Source: Argyresthia goedartella
Lineage: Eukaryota; Arthropoda; Insecta; Lepidoptera; Argyresthiidae
Direction of reading: 5' to 3'
DNA length: 64,000 bases
Assembly: GCA_949825045.1 (NCBI GenBank)
Contig: OX463813.1
Span: 3,906,001 to 3,970,000, forward strand
The notes below the pieces were generated by a model. The model saw only the letters and a program-made list of their open reading frames with translations. It was not told the origin of the DNA and ran no database searches. Both the position numbers and the translations under genes were made by a program. Positions 45,491-56,080 of this stretch are shown here, in pieces. Within the stretch, counting starts at the first letter, position 1. Each line of letters begins with the position of its first letter.

Positions 45491-46301
45491 CTGTGGGTTG
45501 CAAACAGTTCATTGTCTGTGTTCACTTGCCAGCCTAGGTGGGCGAGCGTGTTCAGTGTCAACGACACTTGATTTATGAGAGTGGCTTTGTTTTGATGAGC
45601 CAGCATAAAATCGTCGAGATACACGATGATCCGGATACCGTGATCGCGGAGGTATTGTTCTATCCAGTTGGTGATTGAGGCGAATATTCTCGGTGCTGAA
45701 CAAAGGCCGAAGGGTAGGCACGTCATTTCCAGTATTTGTGGGTTTTTGTCGCCGTACAGAAGGCGGAGAAACCTTCTGTGGCCTTCGAATACAGGGACAT
45801 GGAAGTATGCCTGGTGAATGTCCACTTTGGCCAACCAATCCTTGGGTTGTAGAAAATCCGTTACCCGATGAACATTTATTAGTCTGAAAAGTCGAGTGTT
45901 GACGTATTGGTTCAGATTTTTTAAGTTGAATATGGGCCTCCATATGCCGTCGCTCTTGGGGCACAGGAATATCGGGGAAATAAAGCTGGGCGCACCTTTT
46001 CTAGCACACCCTGCGAGATCATGTTTTTCATTATTTTCGACATTTGTTCTGATTCTGGTGTTTTCACACTGCGACTGTTTGGAATGTGCAATGGTGGTTT
46101 CAACACAAAAGGAATGCGGCATCCTTGTATAATTTTTAGAATGTATGTGGGAGCTCCCAACTGTTTCCAACGATCGTAGTACATGCGGAGTTGTCCGGCG
46201 TGAAATTTTGCATGCATGTGCATGGCATAGTCTCCTATCCCGGTGGGATGAGGGAGAACGTCTGGGTTGATAATCCCTTCCTGACCTGTCGGGTAGACCA
46301 C
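45485..46301 (-). pseudogene. DIRS reverse transcriptase, frameshifted
   Basis: 46301-46010 carries the RT entry region ([20 protein letters not shown], then [11 protein letters not shown]). The frame shifts at an A-run near 46010. The rest reads [20 protein letters not shown] and [20 protein letters not shown]. Motif A is [16 protein letters not shown] (Asp), followed by [31 protein letters not shown] and [12 protein letters not shown] (catalytic Asp pair). A second shift near 45485 leads into RNase H. Catalytic residues are present; two one-base lesions break the frame. Confidence 0.88.
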
Positions 46302-47489
46302 GGCCGCGTGAACCCCGCGCGCCTCGCCCGCGAAACGAATTATTATTTATCCTGCCTCGGGCCGAAGTATGATACTGGCTTTGATTATGATATTGCGCGC
46401 GATTGTTATAAGTTGCGGCCTGTTTCTGCGTCTGACTGCGGGTAGAAGTGGAAGGCTCGTATTGTGGCACAGTATTGTAGCGAGACTTTCCTTCCACCCA
46501 AAACACATTTTTAACTCCACCCGCTTTTTCCAATAAAGCATTAAATTTGTCGGCTTCAAATAGATGAGAACCTGACGGCGCAATTTTGCGTAATGTATTT
46601 TTGTGGTACTGGTCTTTTACTGATGAGAGTATGCCTTCTCTCGATATTGAATAAGTTCAGCCCGGTGTCCACAGACGAGCTGGAGAGCGTCGTTTGAAAT
46701 CTTGCTATACTCACCATTGGCCAACATTTCTTTGAGCTTTGTATGGATATCGTGGAATCGTAGGTTTTTGACCTGATGCGCCCAGGCTAGAAAGGCTTGT
46801 AATTCACTCAAAAGCGCGTCGCGCTGTTTGAGCAATGCATAGGAAATGCCGGCAAAAGCCTTTTCCATGTTTAAGGTAGTTTTAGATGTATCGTACCTCT
46901 TTATCTCGTCATTAGCTTCAAGATTAGTGAAACCCGGCGCAAATAAATAGTGTTTTTGGACGTCGGCATATCGGACGTTAATCCAGTCCTGGCTATTGAA
47001 ACGATGCAAATCTTTTAATTGTTGTGTTAGTTCGGGAGACGCCTGCGGTACAGCGGGCTCCTTGGTTTTTGTACCAGTAAAAATGTTAAGATCGACCTCG
47101 AAAGCCGAGTCAATGTTGGCGGGCTCGGACTCCTCAACGTGACCTTCGTAGAGGTCTCCACTAACATTAGGGTCAATCAAGTCATGCCGTGGTTCACAAT
47201 CATATTCGTGAAATTCCTGTGTAGCAGCAAGTTGACTTTTAAGATCTTTAATGTCGTTAAAAAGAAGATCGAACTTACGTTCCTTGATGCGTTTGCGCCG
47301 CCGGTACCGCTTCTTGCGATCGTCGCTTTCCGAGAAACTCAACGAGGACGAACTAGAATTGTCGGAGTCCGAAGAGCTCACCGGTTTCCGCCTTTTCTTG
47401 CCTTTATCCTTACGCGCCGCCACGTGCTCCAAAGTGGACGGAACCTCCGGGGTTTCTTGCTCCATTTTACACAAACGAACGGTGGTCAC
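46290..47489 (-). pseudogene. DIRS gag-like ORF, one frameshift
   Basis: From ATG 47489: MTTVRLCKMEQETPEVPSTL, a Ser/Asp-rich stretch, then a basic RYRRRKRIKERKFDLLFNDI (nuclear localisation or RNA binding). PELTQQLKDLHRFNSQDWIN and NMEKAFAGISYALLKQRDAL follow. The frame stops at 46617. An overlapping frame continues from about 46640 to about 46290 as [20 protein letters not shown], followed by a Gln/Asn/Arg/Gly-rich tail ([19 protein letters not shown]). This matches the layout of DIRS-1-like gag, whose exact role is poorly known. Confidence 0.78.
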
Positions 47490-47659
47490 ACCGTTGGGTA
47501 TCTTTTATTTGCCTGCAATAAATCAGAAAATTCTAAGAAATTCTTTAACGAACAGTTGGTTATAATATGCAAAAGAAGTTCTCACGTCACGGTGTATAGA
47601 TTTTTGGCGGGCCGTACTCAGGAGCTGAGCAGCGACTGTGCCGTGCGAAAATCAAGACG

Positions 47660-47852
47660 CCAATGAAGCTAAATTCGAATTCAACAATCCGAACTGCCTC
47701 GGTGGTGTGGTGGGGCGCGCGCGCAAACAAGGTACCACGCGGCTTAAGCGGAACGGACGGACCGGATATACGTCACTAGTTTAGCACTGAAAATCAAGGA
47801 TGTCTTCTCATGTTTTTAATTAGGCCCTGAATATCGGTCAAGATATTTAATA
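47660..47852 (-). repeat. DIRS right inverted terminal repeat
   Basis: The inverse of the inner part of 41803-42042, with a unique outer end (ggtcaagatattta) that recurs inverted in the internal complementary region. The gag leader lies between it and 47489. Confidence 0.9.
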
Positions 47853-48516
47853 ACGGATGTCATCTTTAATCGGCTAGACTGCACATTAGCCGATGCGTTT
47901 CGGTTAATGTTGAACATTAGTTAGCTAATGTTGAAAACGAAGTATTCCTGCGACTGCGGGAAGCGGGGCGGGATATTTTTATTCAGATGAGAAAGCTATT
48001 TCTAATATCAGGGCAAAACACTGCGGTAGCTTAGGTGAAGGGTAAAGGGGGTGAGCGAAGCAAACCCCCTTTATCCTTTGTGTTAGTTTGAACATGTGAA
48101 ACTATAATAAGACGAGTATAAGTATTTTTTGTTGTTCTTACATGTTCAACCTAACACGAAGGATAAAGGGGGCTTCGCTTCGCTTACCCCCTTTATCCTT
48201 CACCTAAGCTACCGCAATGTTTACGGCTTCCGTATCATCATTATCATCACTTATTCCAGATTAAGACGGTAATTTTTCAACATTAGCCTAGGTATACTGA
48301 AAAATAAACTTAAGTTTAGTCGGCTAATGTCAACCATATTTTCTCACCCATCTTTAGCCTCAACAGCGACGAGGCTAAACTGCAGTTTAGCCGACTAATG
48401 TTGAAATCATTTATCGCAATGAACATTATTTCGGACATTAGCCGAGGCTCTAAATTAATCTTAAGACTAGCCGGCTAAACTTAAGTTTACGTTCACACCT
48501 AGCTTTAGCCTTAACA

Positions 48517-50622
48517 TATACCCAGAACAATATATACCCAGGTACTGCTTTTATGTCTTTCTTTTACTGTACTGGCGATTCATTCATTAAGAAGTTCTAA
48601 GATAAAGTATACAGGGTCTAACAGAAAGGGAGTTACAAGCCGAAAGGTGGTTCTTAGGGACATCATTCTGAACAACTTTTACTATGGAACCGACGTGATC
48701 AGAGCAACTTTATCTTTCTTATCTGAGTTATATGGTGGAGTTGAAAAAAAATTTGCTCTCATCAAATCGTTCTAAACGTTGTTCAGAATTATATCCCTAA
48801 CAACCACTCCACCATACAAAACAATTCATTTTTACTTTAACCATGCCCCGCACTATGAGCTTATTCCGCCCGCCCGCCAAATGTTGCGGGATATATGGCA
48901 ATGTGTGCATACTCAAAGCTATGCATATTAAAAGGGAGCTACAATTTTGGAGTTTTGCGGCAATAACCGAGTATGCCATGTTAAGATGATAATTATTAAG
49001 AGATACTACGACGAGAATTTTGAAAAACTCGTTAGTCCCGTTTTTGAATAAACTCAATAAATCAATTTATCCAAAAACAAAAAAAAGTCCTAGATATTTA
49101 CAAAACAACCCCACCCCTAATACAAAATTTCATCCAATTCGGTTCAGTGGTTTAGGCTCTAGAGCTGACAACGGAAAACAGCCATCCATACATGCATACA
49201 TACACACGCACACATACACACATGCATACACATTTTTTATATATTTTTTCACTTTTTCGAACTAAGTTAACGATAGATAACCCATCAAAATCTTAACCTT
49301 GATTTTTTTTACGATTAATTTCCTCCTTAATTTTGACTTTGTTCAACTCGAAAGCAAAAAAACAGTTTTGACAATCTTACGGTGACATATATAATAGGTA
49401 AGTAAAGAGATATATGAATTACATGTTTGCTAGTAGCAAAGTTTTCTGTGATGCGAATGTAATGTATATAATTTTTTTCTAATTAATGGGTAATGTAAAT
49501 TGTAATGTTTTTCGGAATTTGGTCCATGTGTTCTGTGGTTCGGTCGGAGTGATTTGACTCTGTCAAATTGACACTTCTGTTCTGTACTACCAGTTAACCC
49601 GTCAGACGTCCTATGCGCTACATAAGCGCATAACTTTTTTGGGCGGCTAGCGTCCTATGCGCTGCATAAGCGCATAGAAAATATTGCAAACTTCAACGTT
49701 TTATGAATATTCACCAAGTTTCAGAACGTTCCCGGAAGTAGTCTTAGATTATGAGTAGTTTAGTTGACAACCGTGTGATATGATTGGAACTGACATTGAG
49801 ACAGCCAAATCAGATCAAAATAAATAAAATACCAAGCCATGTCGCCATTTTGGGCAGGCGACCGGCCGCAGACTTCATTTTATGTTTGTCAATATTTATT
49901 TATTGTAAAGTAATTACTGTGTTTTGTAATAAAATATTACATCTTATCGCTGGAGAAATTAATAGTGGTGATGTGAAAAATGGAAAATAGTGTTAAGTTT
50001 TGTGTTTGGCCCGTAAGAACGAAATATAATTAGAGGTGTCAGTGTCAAATAATGGATTCTGCAAACAATCGATGAAAAGCCTTATCAACTTTATTATCAC
50101 ATGTGAGTACTATACATCACAAGATAGGTAATTTCATAAAATTTATTATGGTACATAAGATGTTAGGAAACTAATAAAATAACCTAACAAACTTATCAAA
50201 TTACTAACGCAAGTCGATTGAAAGTTTATTTTAGCCAGAACCTTGGACGCGTTAGGGTCCACGATATTCGCTGTACAGGGACATTCCAGAGGTTAAAAGT
50301 CTAAATTGTCTACCATGACCCTTTCCGAATTGGAACGCTACTGAGCATTTTTTTCGACATCGATTTATATTTATTCAGGTGGAAGTTAATTTAATCGTTT
50401 ATTAGGAATTATATAAAAAGAAGACTCGAAAAATAGTAAAATCTATCAGAATATTTGATTTTATCATTCAGGATACCCCAATTTCATAGTTTCCCAGCAT
50501 TAAAATTAAAATGACATTGGTAATTTCATCTTCAATGCATGTATTTATCTGCGTTAAAACATTTATTCTGGGTGAATAATCGTATTAATTTAATAAAAAT
50601 TCCCTTAATAAACATATATATA
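48517..50622. other. Intergenic region with repeat fragments
   Basis: No gene is seen. It includes a CA/TA-rich microsatellite-like stretch (49182-49230) and a lone right end of the family-1 MITE (49362-49387, cagttttgacaatcttacgg). Two near-identical hairpins are at 49611-49677. The inverted pair tctgaacaac/gttgttcaga lies near 48668 and 48778. Confidence 0.5.
49608..49677. repeat. Tandem pair of hairpins
   Basis: The unit cgtcctatgcgct(a/g)cataag, followed by cgcata, occurs at 49608 and 49652. Each folds with an 8-9-bp stem (tatgcgct/agcgcata) and a 5-base loop. Their role is unknown. Confidence 0.75.
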
Positions 50623-51201
50623 TGTCGCAGAAGGGTCAGGACCGATGGCTGAGGGCGTCCCGAGGATGGGTGTGATGGGTACTCGAGCATTGGAGACAAC
50701 AGCTTCGTTATAACACAGTTTATTAACTTTAGGGCAAGGTTGAGGGGAAATGGAATTACCCATGCCCAGGAGTCAGACCTCCCTGCTATGTCCGGGTCCC
50801 CACATATTGAGCGGGCATCAGCTCGTGTGCTATACGGACTACAAACAAGCCCTTTGTGTTTACAGATGTCTTACTAAGAATTTACTGTGAGCCATGGGCT
50901 CGGTATATGCTGAAGGCTTTCTACCTGCAATTTGCCCTTTTGGGCGATATATATGTGTATATGATATATATGTCCCGTATATACGGGACCGTCCCGTATA
51001 TACGGTCAGCGAGTCAGTCCTCCCATATATAATATATGGGAGGACTGATTCGCTGACTGGCGCGCACGCCCTTTTTATAGCATGCACACCTAACCTCCGA
51101 ATTATTGGCTCAACCTAAGCGAATGCATGTATCGTTTGTGTCACCGCACTTATCTCTACTACCTTACGCTATAGCTATATCTCAATTCGTACACTACGAC
51201 A
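50623..51201. repeat. Candidate solo LTR, 579 bp, rich in palindromes
   Basis: It starts TGTCGCAGAAGG and ends ACTACGACA, giving a TGTCG/CGACA inverted end. The size and GC-richer body suit an LTR. Inside are the 16-bp palindrome tcccgtatatacggga (50973-50988) and a 53-bp near-perfect palindrome (51005-51057). No clear target duplication is found in the AT-rich flanks, so the call is tentative. Confidence 0.4.
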
Positions 51202-51248
51202 AATATAAATAAATATTACAAGAAAATCTTACACAAATCGAACTAGGC

Positions 51249-51470
51249 CCTTAGTAAGCTCAATACTAGACGACGATATATAAAATAGAGATAAATACTT
51301 AAGTAAATACATAGAAAACATCCAAGACTAAGAAACAAATATTCATGCTCATCACATAAATATTGCCCTTACCGGGATTCGAACCCAGGAAAGGACCCTG
51401 CCTTCGAAGCTGACGGAGCTTCGTAGGCAGGGTCGATACGTAGACGTTGACACTACATAATTATAAAACA
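51249..51470 (-). repeat. tRNA-derived SINE
   Basis: On the minus strand it carries ggttcgaatcc (51375-51385), a perfect RNA polymerase III B box. A body follows, shared with 28023-28207 (tgatgagcatgaatatttg ... ). Before the B box is an 18-bp stem hairpin (51394-51411 with 51417-51434, one mismatch). Confidence 0.65.
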
Positions 51471-52220
51471 ATAAATAAAAAAAAATAACGCTGTCCAAGA
51501 AATCTAGAAAAGGATGAAAGAAGAAGAAAGATACATTTATTCACAAAGACACAAGACACACATATTAATCAATAAAATAAACAAAAAACAGATAAAACAT
51601 GACACCAGTGTATCTCTGCGGCAGTGAACCGGACACTGGCTCAGTTATTGTGCTAAGATGTCAGACACCTACAGCGCTGATTTTCAGCCAGCACCGTCAG
51701 TGACTCACGGAAACGTCATACTAAAGGAATATATAAACTGCCTAAATTATTGGGACAGGTGAATGAGAAATATACATAAATACATAGTGAGATATTAATG
51801 TAAACACTACCTAGATGCAGCTAGATATTATATTTACAGTAAACATTAAAAACAAAACTAGATGAAAAAAGAAACTAAAAGTACCTAGAACTATATGCAC
51901 AACAATAAAAATATTAATAAAAATAATAAACTACTTACCAATATCTACATAATACTAAAAATAATGCTACACTCTATTTGTCCTTAACTGGCTTAAGATG
52001 TATACAAAGATGACGTGATTACAAAAACTCGATAGTTCCCAAGGATCACTCGATGACGGTTTTCACAAAAACTCACAAAGACTACTTTAAACATAAATAC
52101 ACTAAATTTCACTAAAAACTTGTCGAAGTTCAGCTTAGAAATAACATTATTTTCCCAAATTTCTAATTACGAGAAAAATTACACACAATTTAGTTTAGTT
52201 AAGTTAGGTGAAGGAGTAAT
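51471..52220. other. Non-coding spacer
   Basis: AT-rich DNA with A-runs. No gene or clear repeat is seen. 52221-52233 is the target duplication of the next element. Confidence 0.5.
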
Positions 52221-52340
52221 GTGAATGATAGAATTTTTTTTTTTTTTTTTTTTTCCATTTTTACGGCTCTGGATTCTTGTCCTTTAGCCGGGTCTTAAAG
52301 TTCTAGTTTTAGGTTTTATATTCTATCTTGTAGCCTTCAG

Positions 52341-55300
52341 TCAGATGTTCTTCACAGTATTCTTGATATATTTATAAATGTGAACATAAGCTTGAGGTAC
52401 TGCTAATAAATCTTCAAGTTGGCGGGGGACTTCTTGATCATTTCCCATTACTTGAACAATATCAGCGACCATCACTAATCGCTGTAGGGCGAAGCTAGTA
52501 CATGACATCACTATGTGCTGCATGTCAGCAACACTGGTTTCTTCATTGTCATAACAATTTTGACATCTCGGAGTTTCAGCAAGGCCAATTTTATGCAGAG
52601 TCAGTGGAATTCTAGCGTGACCAAATCTTGTGCGGCAAATAGTACTGTAGAAATCTCTGTGTGTTATCTTGTAAGGTTCGTACCAAGGTTTCGAGGGTAT
52701 ATTTTTCTGTACACTTCCGTACCATTTTCCTTTTACTTGTAGATCCAGCTTCCAAAACTCCTTCCATAGGTTCATTGCATGTGTCTTCATGTATGAATAA
52801 CAATCAGTCAAGGGTATTTTGAAGTTAATAATACGATAACAGTTTTTACTATTTCTAGTAGCTAAGTCAACTATTTCATTGCCAGTTATACCTTGATGAG
52901 ATGGTACCCATGTAAAACTAATATTCTGAGTTGACTTAAGGTTATATATGCTTTGTCTTATCCAGTTAATAATGTAATTATCCTTATAATGTATTTTGGT
53001 ATTAGACAATTGGTTTAGAACACTAAGGGAGTCCGTAACTATCATAAATTCATTCACATTTCTTAGTGTAGATATAAAACATATAGCCTTTAATATTGCA
53101 AAAGATTCTGCTGTGAATATACTACATTTATTATCTAGTTCAAATGTTTTAGTGACTTTCTTCTGGGGATCATAATAAGCAGCTCTAACAAATATACTGG
53201 TTTTACTTCCATCTGTATAGATAATGTAGCTATTTGACAGATTACTCAATAACTCTTTCATTTCAAGATTGTTGTAAACCTTACGAAATTCAATACAATT
53301 AATATTTGCAAAAAAACCAGCATTATAATAGGGCCACAATGAATTACAATATACATTAGGGAACTGATCCTTCATCTTATGCAATATCTGTTTCATAGGA
53401 GGTTCAAAATTTCTGTGAAGGTCTGCAGCATGAACATACTGGCCATTATAATCAGAAGTTGGGAATCTGTTTGTTAACTTTATGTTGTGACTAATATTTT
53501 TGAGCCAGAATCGTTCGGCAAACATTAACCGTCTTAATTTTAATGGCATAATTTTAGTTTCTACTTCCATTGCTCTAATAGGGGTGGAACAGAATGCTCC
53601 TGTAATAATTCTTAAACATTTGTTCTGTATAACATCTAATCTCTTTAGCAATTGTGGGTCTGCAAAAATGTATGCTAAACAACTGTAATCAAAATGACTA
53701 CGTACTAAACCTTTGTACAGTATACTCAAAATTTTAGGATCAGCACCCCAAGATACTCCACAAAGACATCGTAAGATATTAACTACTTTATAAGCTCTTT
53801 TACTTATATATGATATGTGACTATCAAAGTTTAGTTGGTTATCTATTACTATACCAAGGAACTTTTTTTCCCTAACAACGGGTATATTTATGTTATTATA
53901 TTTAATAGAATCATGTATAGTATTATTACCAACAATTAGAGCTGAACTTTTTTCCGGACTAATGTTTAATTTTAATCTTACTTTATAGTATTCATGAAGC
54001 TGTCTTAGAGCTATATTTATGTTATTTACAGCAACATTTACATTTCGATTTGAAGTATATATTACTAGATCATCTGCAAATTGTAACAATTTCACTTTAT
54101 CATTCGTAACATACTTAAGAATTTGACTTGTATAAATATTATACTACAAAGGTGATAGTGTACCACCTTGTGTTGTACCTCTTTGAGCAGAATGAGGTCC
54201 GTAATAATTATTATTGAACTTTACAAACATTTGTCTATCATACAAAAAGTTAAAAATCCATTGAGATACTTTCCCAGGTATTCCCAGTTTGTTCATGACC
54301 TCAACTAATATTCCAATATTGATGTTATCAAATGCACCCTGTATATCCAAAAACGCACAGACGGCACTACAATTATTATCTTTTGCATGTTTCAGGTCAG
54401 ATATCAAGGAGACAAAACTATCTGCAGTACTCTTCCCTCTGCGAAAACCATACTGTACTGACGGAATAATATTATTATGCTCAACAAACCAGTCTAACCT
54501 CGTCTTTAACATAAGTTCGAACAGTTTTCCAACACATGAGGTGAGGGAAATTGGCCTATATGCATTACTATCAGTAGGTAATTTATCAGGTTTCAAAATT
54601 GGTATTATACATTGTGTTTTCCAAGAATCAGGTATCAACTGTTGAATCCATAAAGCATTGTAAATCTCAAGTAACTTTTTCTTGGTTTTAGAATGTAAAT
54701 TTTGTATTATAATGTATGGAAAATTATCCATACCGGGAGCTGTGTTACGTCTCGATTCCAAACTGCTCAAAAACTCTTCGTAAGTGAATGGTTGCAAAAG
54801 AAATGAGGAATATTTTTCGTTATTACCAGTTAAAAATAAAGAGTTCAACCTATTAAAATTAACGTCTTCTGACTGAGCTAATTTATTGATGAACTGGTGA
54901 ATGAAACTATCATCTTTGAATTTGTTTCTGTTACAGTCAATTCGTTTAAATCTCTTAATTAAATTCCAAACCTGTGAAATAGGTGTTAATCTATTGAATT
55001 GCTCACATAGAGTAATCCATCCTTTAGATTTTTCCTCATTTATAATTCTTTTCTTGAGAGCATCCTGTTTTTTATAATTTATATAATTATCTATAGATGG
55101 ATTATTTCTGTAAAACTTTAGGGAAGCTCTAGAAAGTTTAACAGCTTCCTGACATCGCTCATTCCACCATGGAGCTGGTGGATTTTTTATGATACAGTTA
55201 TTGTTTTTAGATTTTAAGGGTACACATTCACCTCTAAGACGAGATAATGATTCACAAAATTCGCTGTAACTTACTAGAGGATTCTGTATATCTACATCAA

Positions 55301-56078
55301 TTTTATGCAAATCTTCAGATTTAATTCTAAAATTTGACCAATCTGTTTTATGAAATAAATATTTTTCACTTGTTTCAGAACTATTATATCGTGATGGACC
55401 TGTCAAAAGATGGGTTACTGTTGGATAGTGATAGCTGCCCATTGGATCATCATGGACTCTCCACTCACACAAAGGAGCTAAAGATGGACTTGCAAAGGAG
55501 ACATCTATAGCGGATGCATTTTGATTTGGTCTATTAACTGTTGTGACTTGACCTGTATTGAGTATACATAAATTTTCGTCATCAATGATGTCATACAGTT
55601 GTCTACCTCTAGTTTTAATAGTTTGACATCCAAACGCAATGTGATGAGCGTTGAAATCACCTGACATAAATAAAGGTTGTGGTAAATCATTAATGATGTT
55701 TTTGAGTTTACGAGCACGAAAACGTTTAAATCTAGGAGGGCAATATACACATAGTATTGTTAAATTACCAGTATCTGTAGAAACAGAAAGCGCTATTGTT
55801 TGAATGTCTTCATAAACTGGGGTGTTAATGATACTATGTTTTATGTTGTTTTTTATCAAAATTCCTACGCCTCCATGACTGTTAGAAGCATTTTTATAAT
55901 AGCAATTATAGTTAGAAAAATGAACTCTAGAATGTCTATTTGATAGGAGAGTCTCATTTAAAAGGCAGATATCTATATTATTATTTTGTAGAAAATCAAT
56001 TAGTAGTGGTTTTTTGGATCTTAAACTTTGAATGTTGTGCTGAGCTATAATAATATCATTCTTTTGCGTGTTAGCCAT
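52341..56078 (-). pseudogene. I-like ORF2: endonuclease, RT, RNase H; one TAG stop
   Basis: 1246 codons from ATG 56078. The endonuclease: IIIAQHNIQSLRSKKPLLID (Asn), DICLLNETLLSNR (Glu), LFMSGDFNAHHIAFGCQ and AIDVSFASPS. The RT: NTAPGMDNFPYIII, SNAYRPISLTSCVGKLFELM, VQYGFRRGKSTADSF, AVCAFLDIQGAFDNINIG (motif A), AQRGTTQGGTLSPL (motif B), then TAG at 54144-54146. Past the stop comes LLQFADDLVIYTSN (catalytic pair), then RNase H (SYIIYTDGSKTS, FTAESFAILKAICF, MIVTDSLSVLNQLS, FTWVPSHQGITGNEIVDLAT). It ends in a C-terminal CCHC-like motif. All catalytic residues are present. ORF2 begins at TAATG, overlapping the ORF1 stop, which suggests termination-reinitiation. Confidence 0.94.
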
Positions 56079-56080
56079 TA
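56076..56080 (-). promoter_or_regulatory. TAATG stop-start overlap between ORF1 and ORF2
   Basis: On the minus strand the ORF1 stop TAA (56080-56078) shares its last A with the ORF2 ATG (56078-56076). Such junctions serve translation reinitiation in some LINEs. Confidence 0.9.

Larger units (their letters stand above)
41803..47852 (-). mobile_element. DIRS-type tyrosine-recombinase retrotransposon
   Basis: Coding strand minus: gag, RT, RNase H, a DIRS-type middle domain and a tyrosine recombinase. Non-identical inverted terminal repeats lie at 41803-42042 and 47660-47852. An internal complementary region (42077-42182) contains, back to back, the inverses of the left outer end and the right outer end, meeting near 42137. 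That is the DIRS-1 plan. No target duplication flanks it, as expected for insertion by recombinase. A CR1-like LINE fragment (42577-43332) has inserted in the 3' part. Several one-base lesions break the frames. Confidence 0.93.
41699..48516. mobile_element. TA-flanked MITE (family 2), split by the DIRS element
   Basis: Inverted repeats of about 95 bp lie at 41699-41793 (tgtgagggctaaagctaggt...) and 48420-48516, with TA outside each. After removal of the DIRS (41803-47852) the MITE is about 770 bp. The right part repeats short motifs such as ttagccg and ctaatgttgaa many times (47860-48480). It also contains an inverted duplication of a 45-bp block, cttagg/cctaag...aggataaaggggg (48030-48070 and 48160-48210). 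No protein is encoded. It abuts the family-1 MITE, with only atatata between them. Confidence 0.75.

Noticed and set aside
50860..51118. Overlapping 74-75-codon frames on both strands with near-identical proteins
   Set aside because: They arise from the palindromes in the candidate solo LTR; no domain or gene signals.
51375..51385. Possible tRNA gene at the perfect B box
   Set aside because: No cloverleaf or A box at the right distance; better explained as a tRNA-derived SINE.
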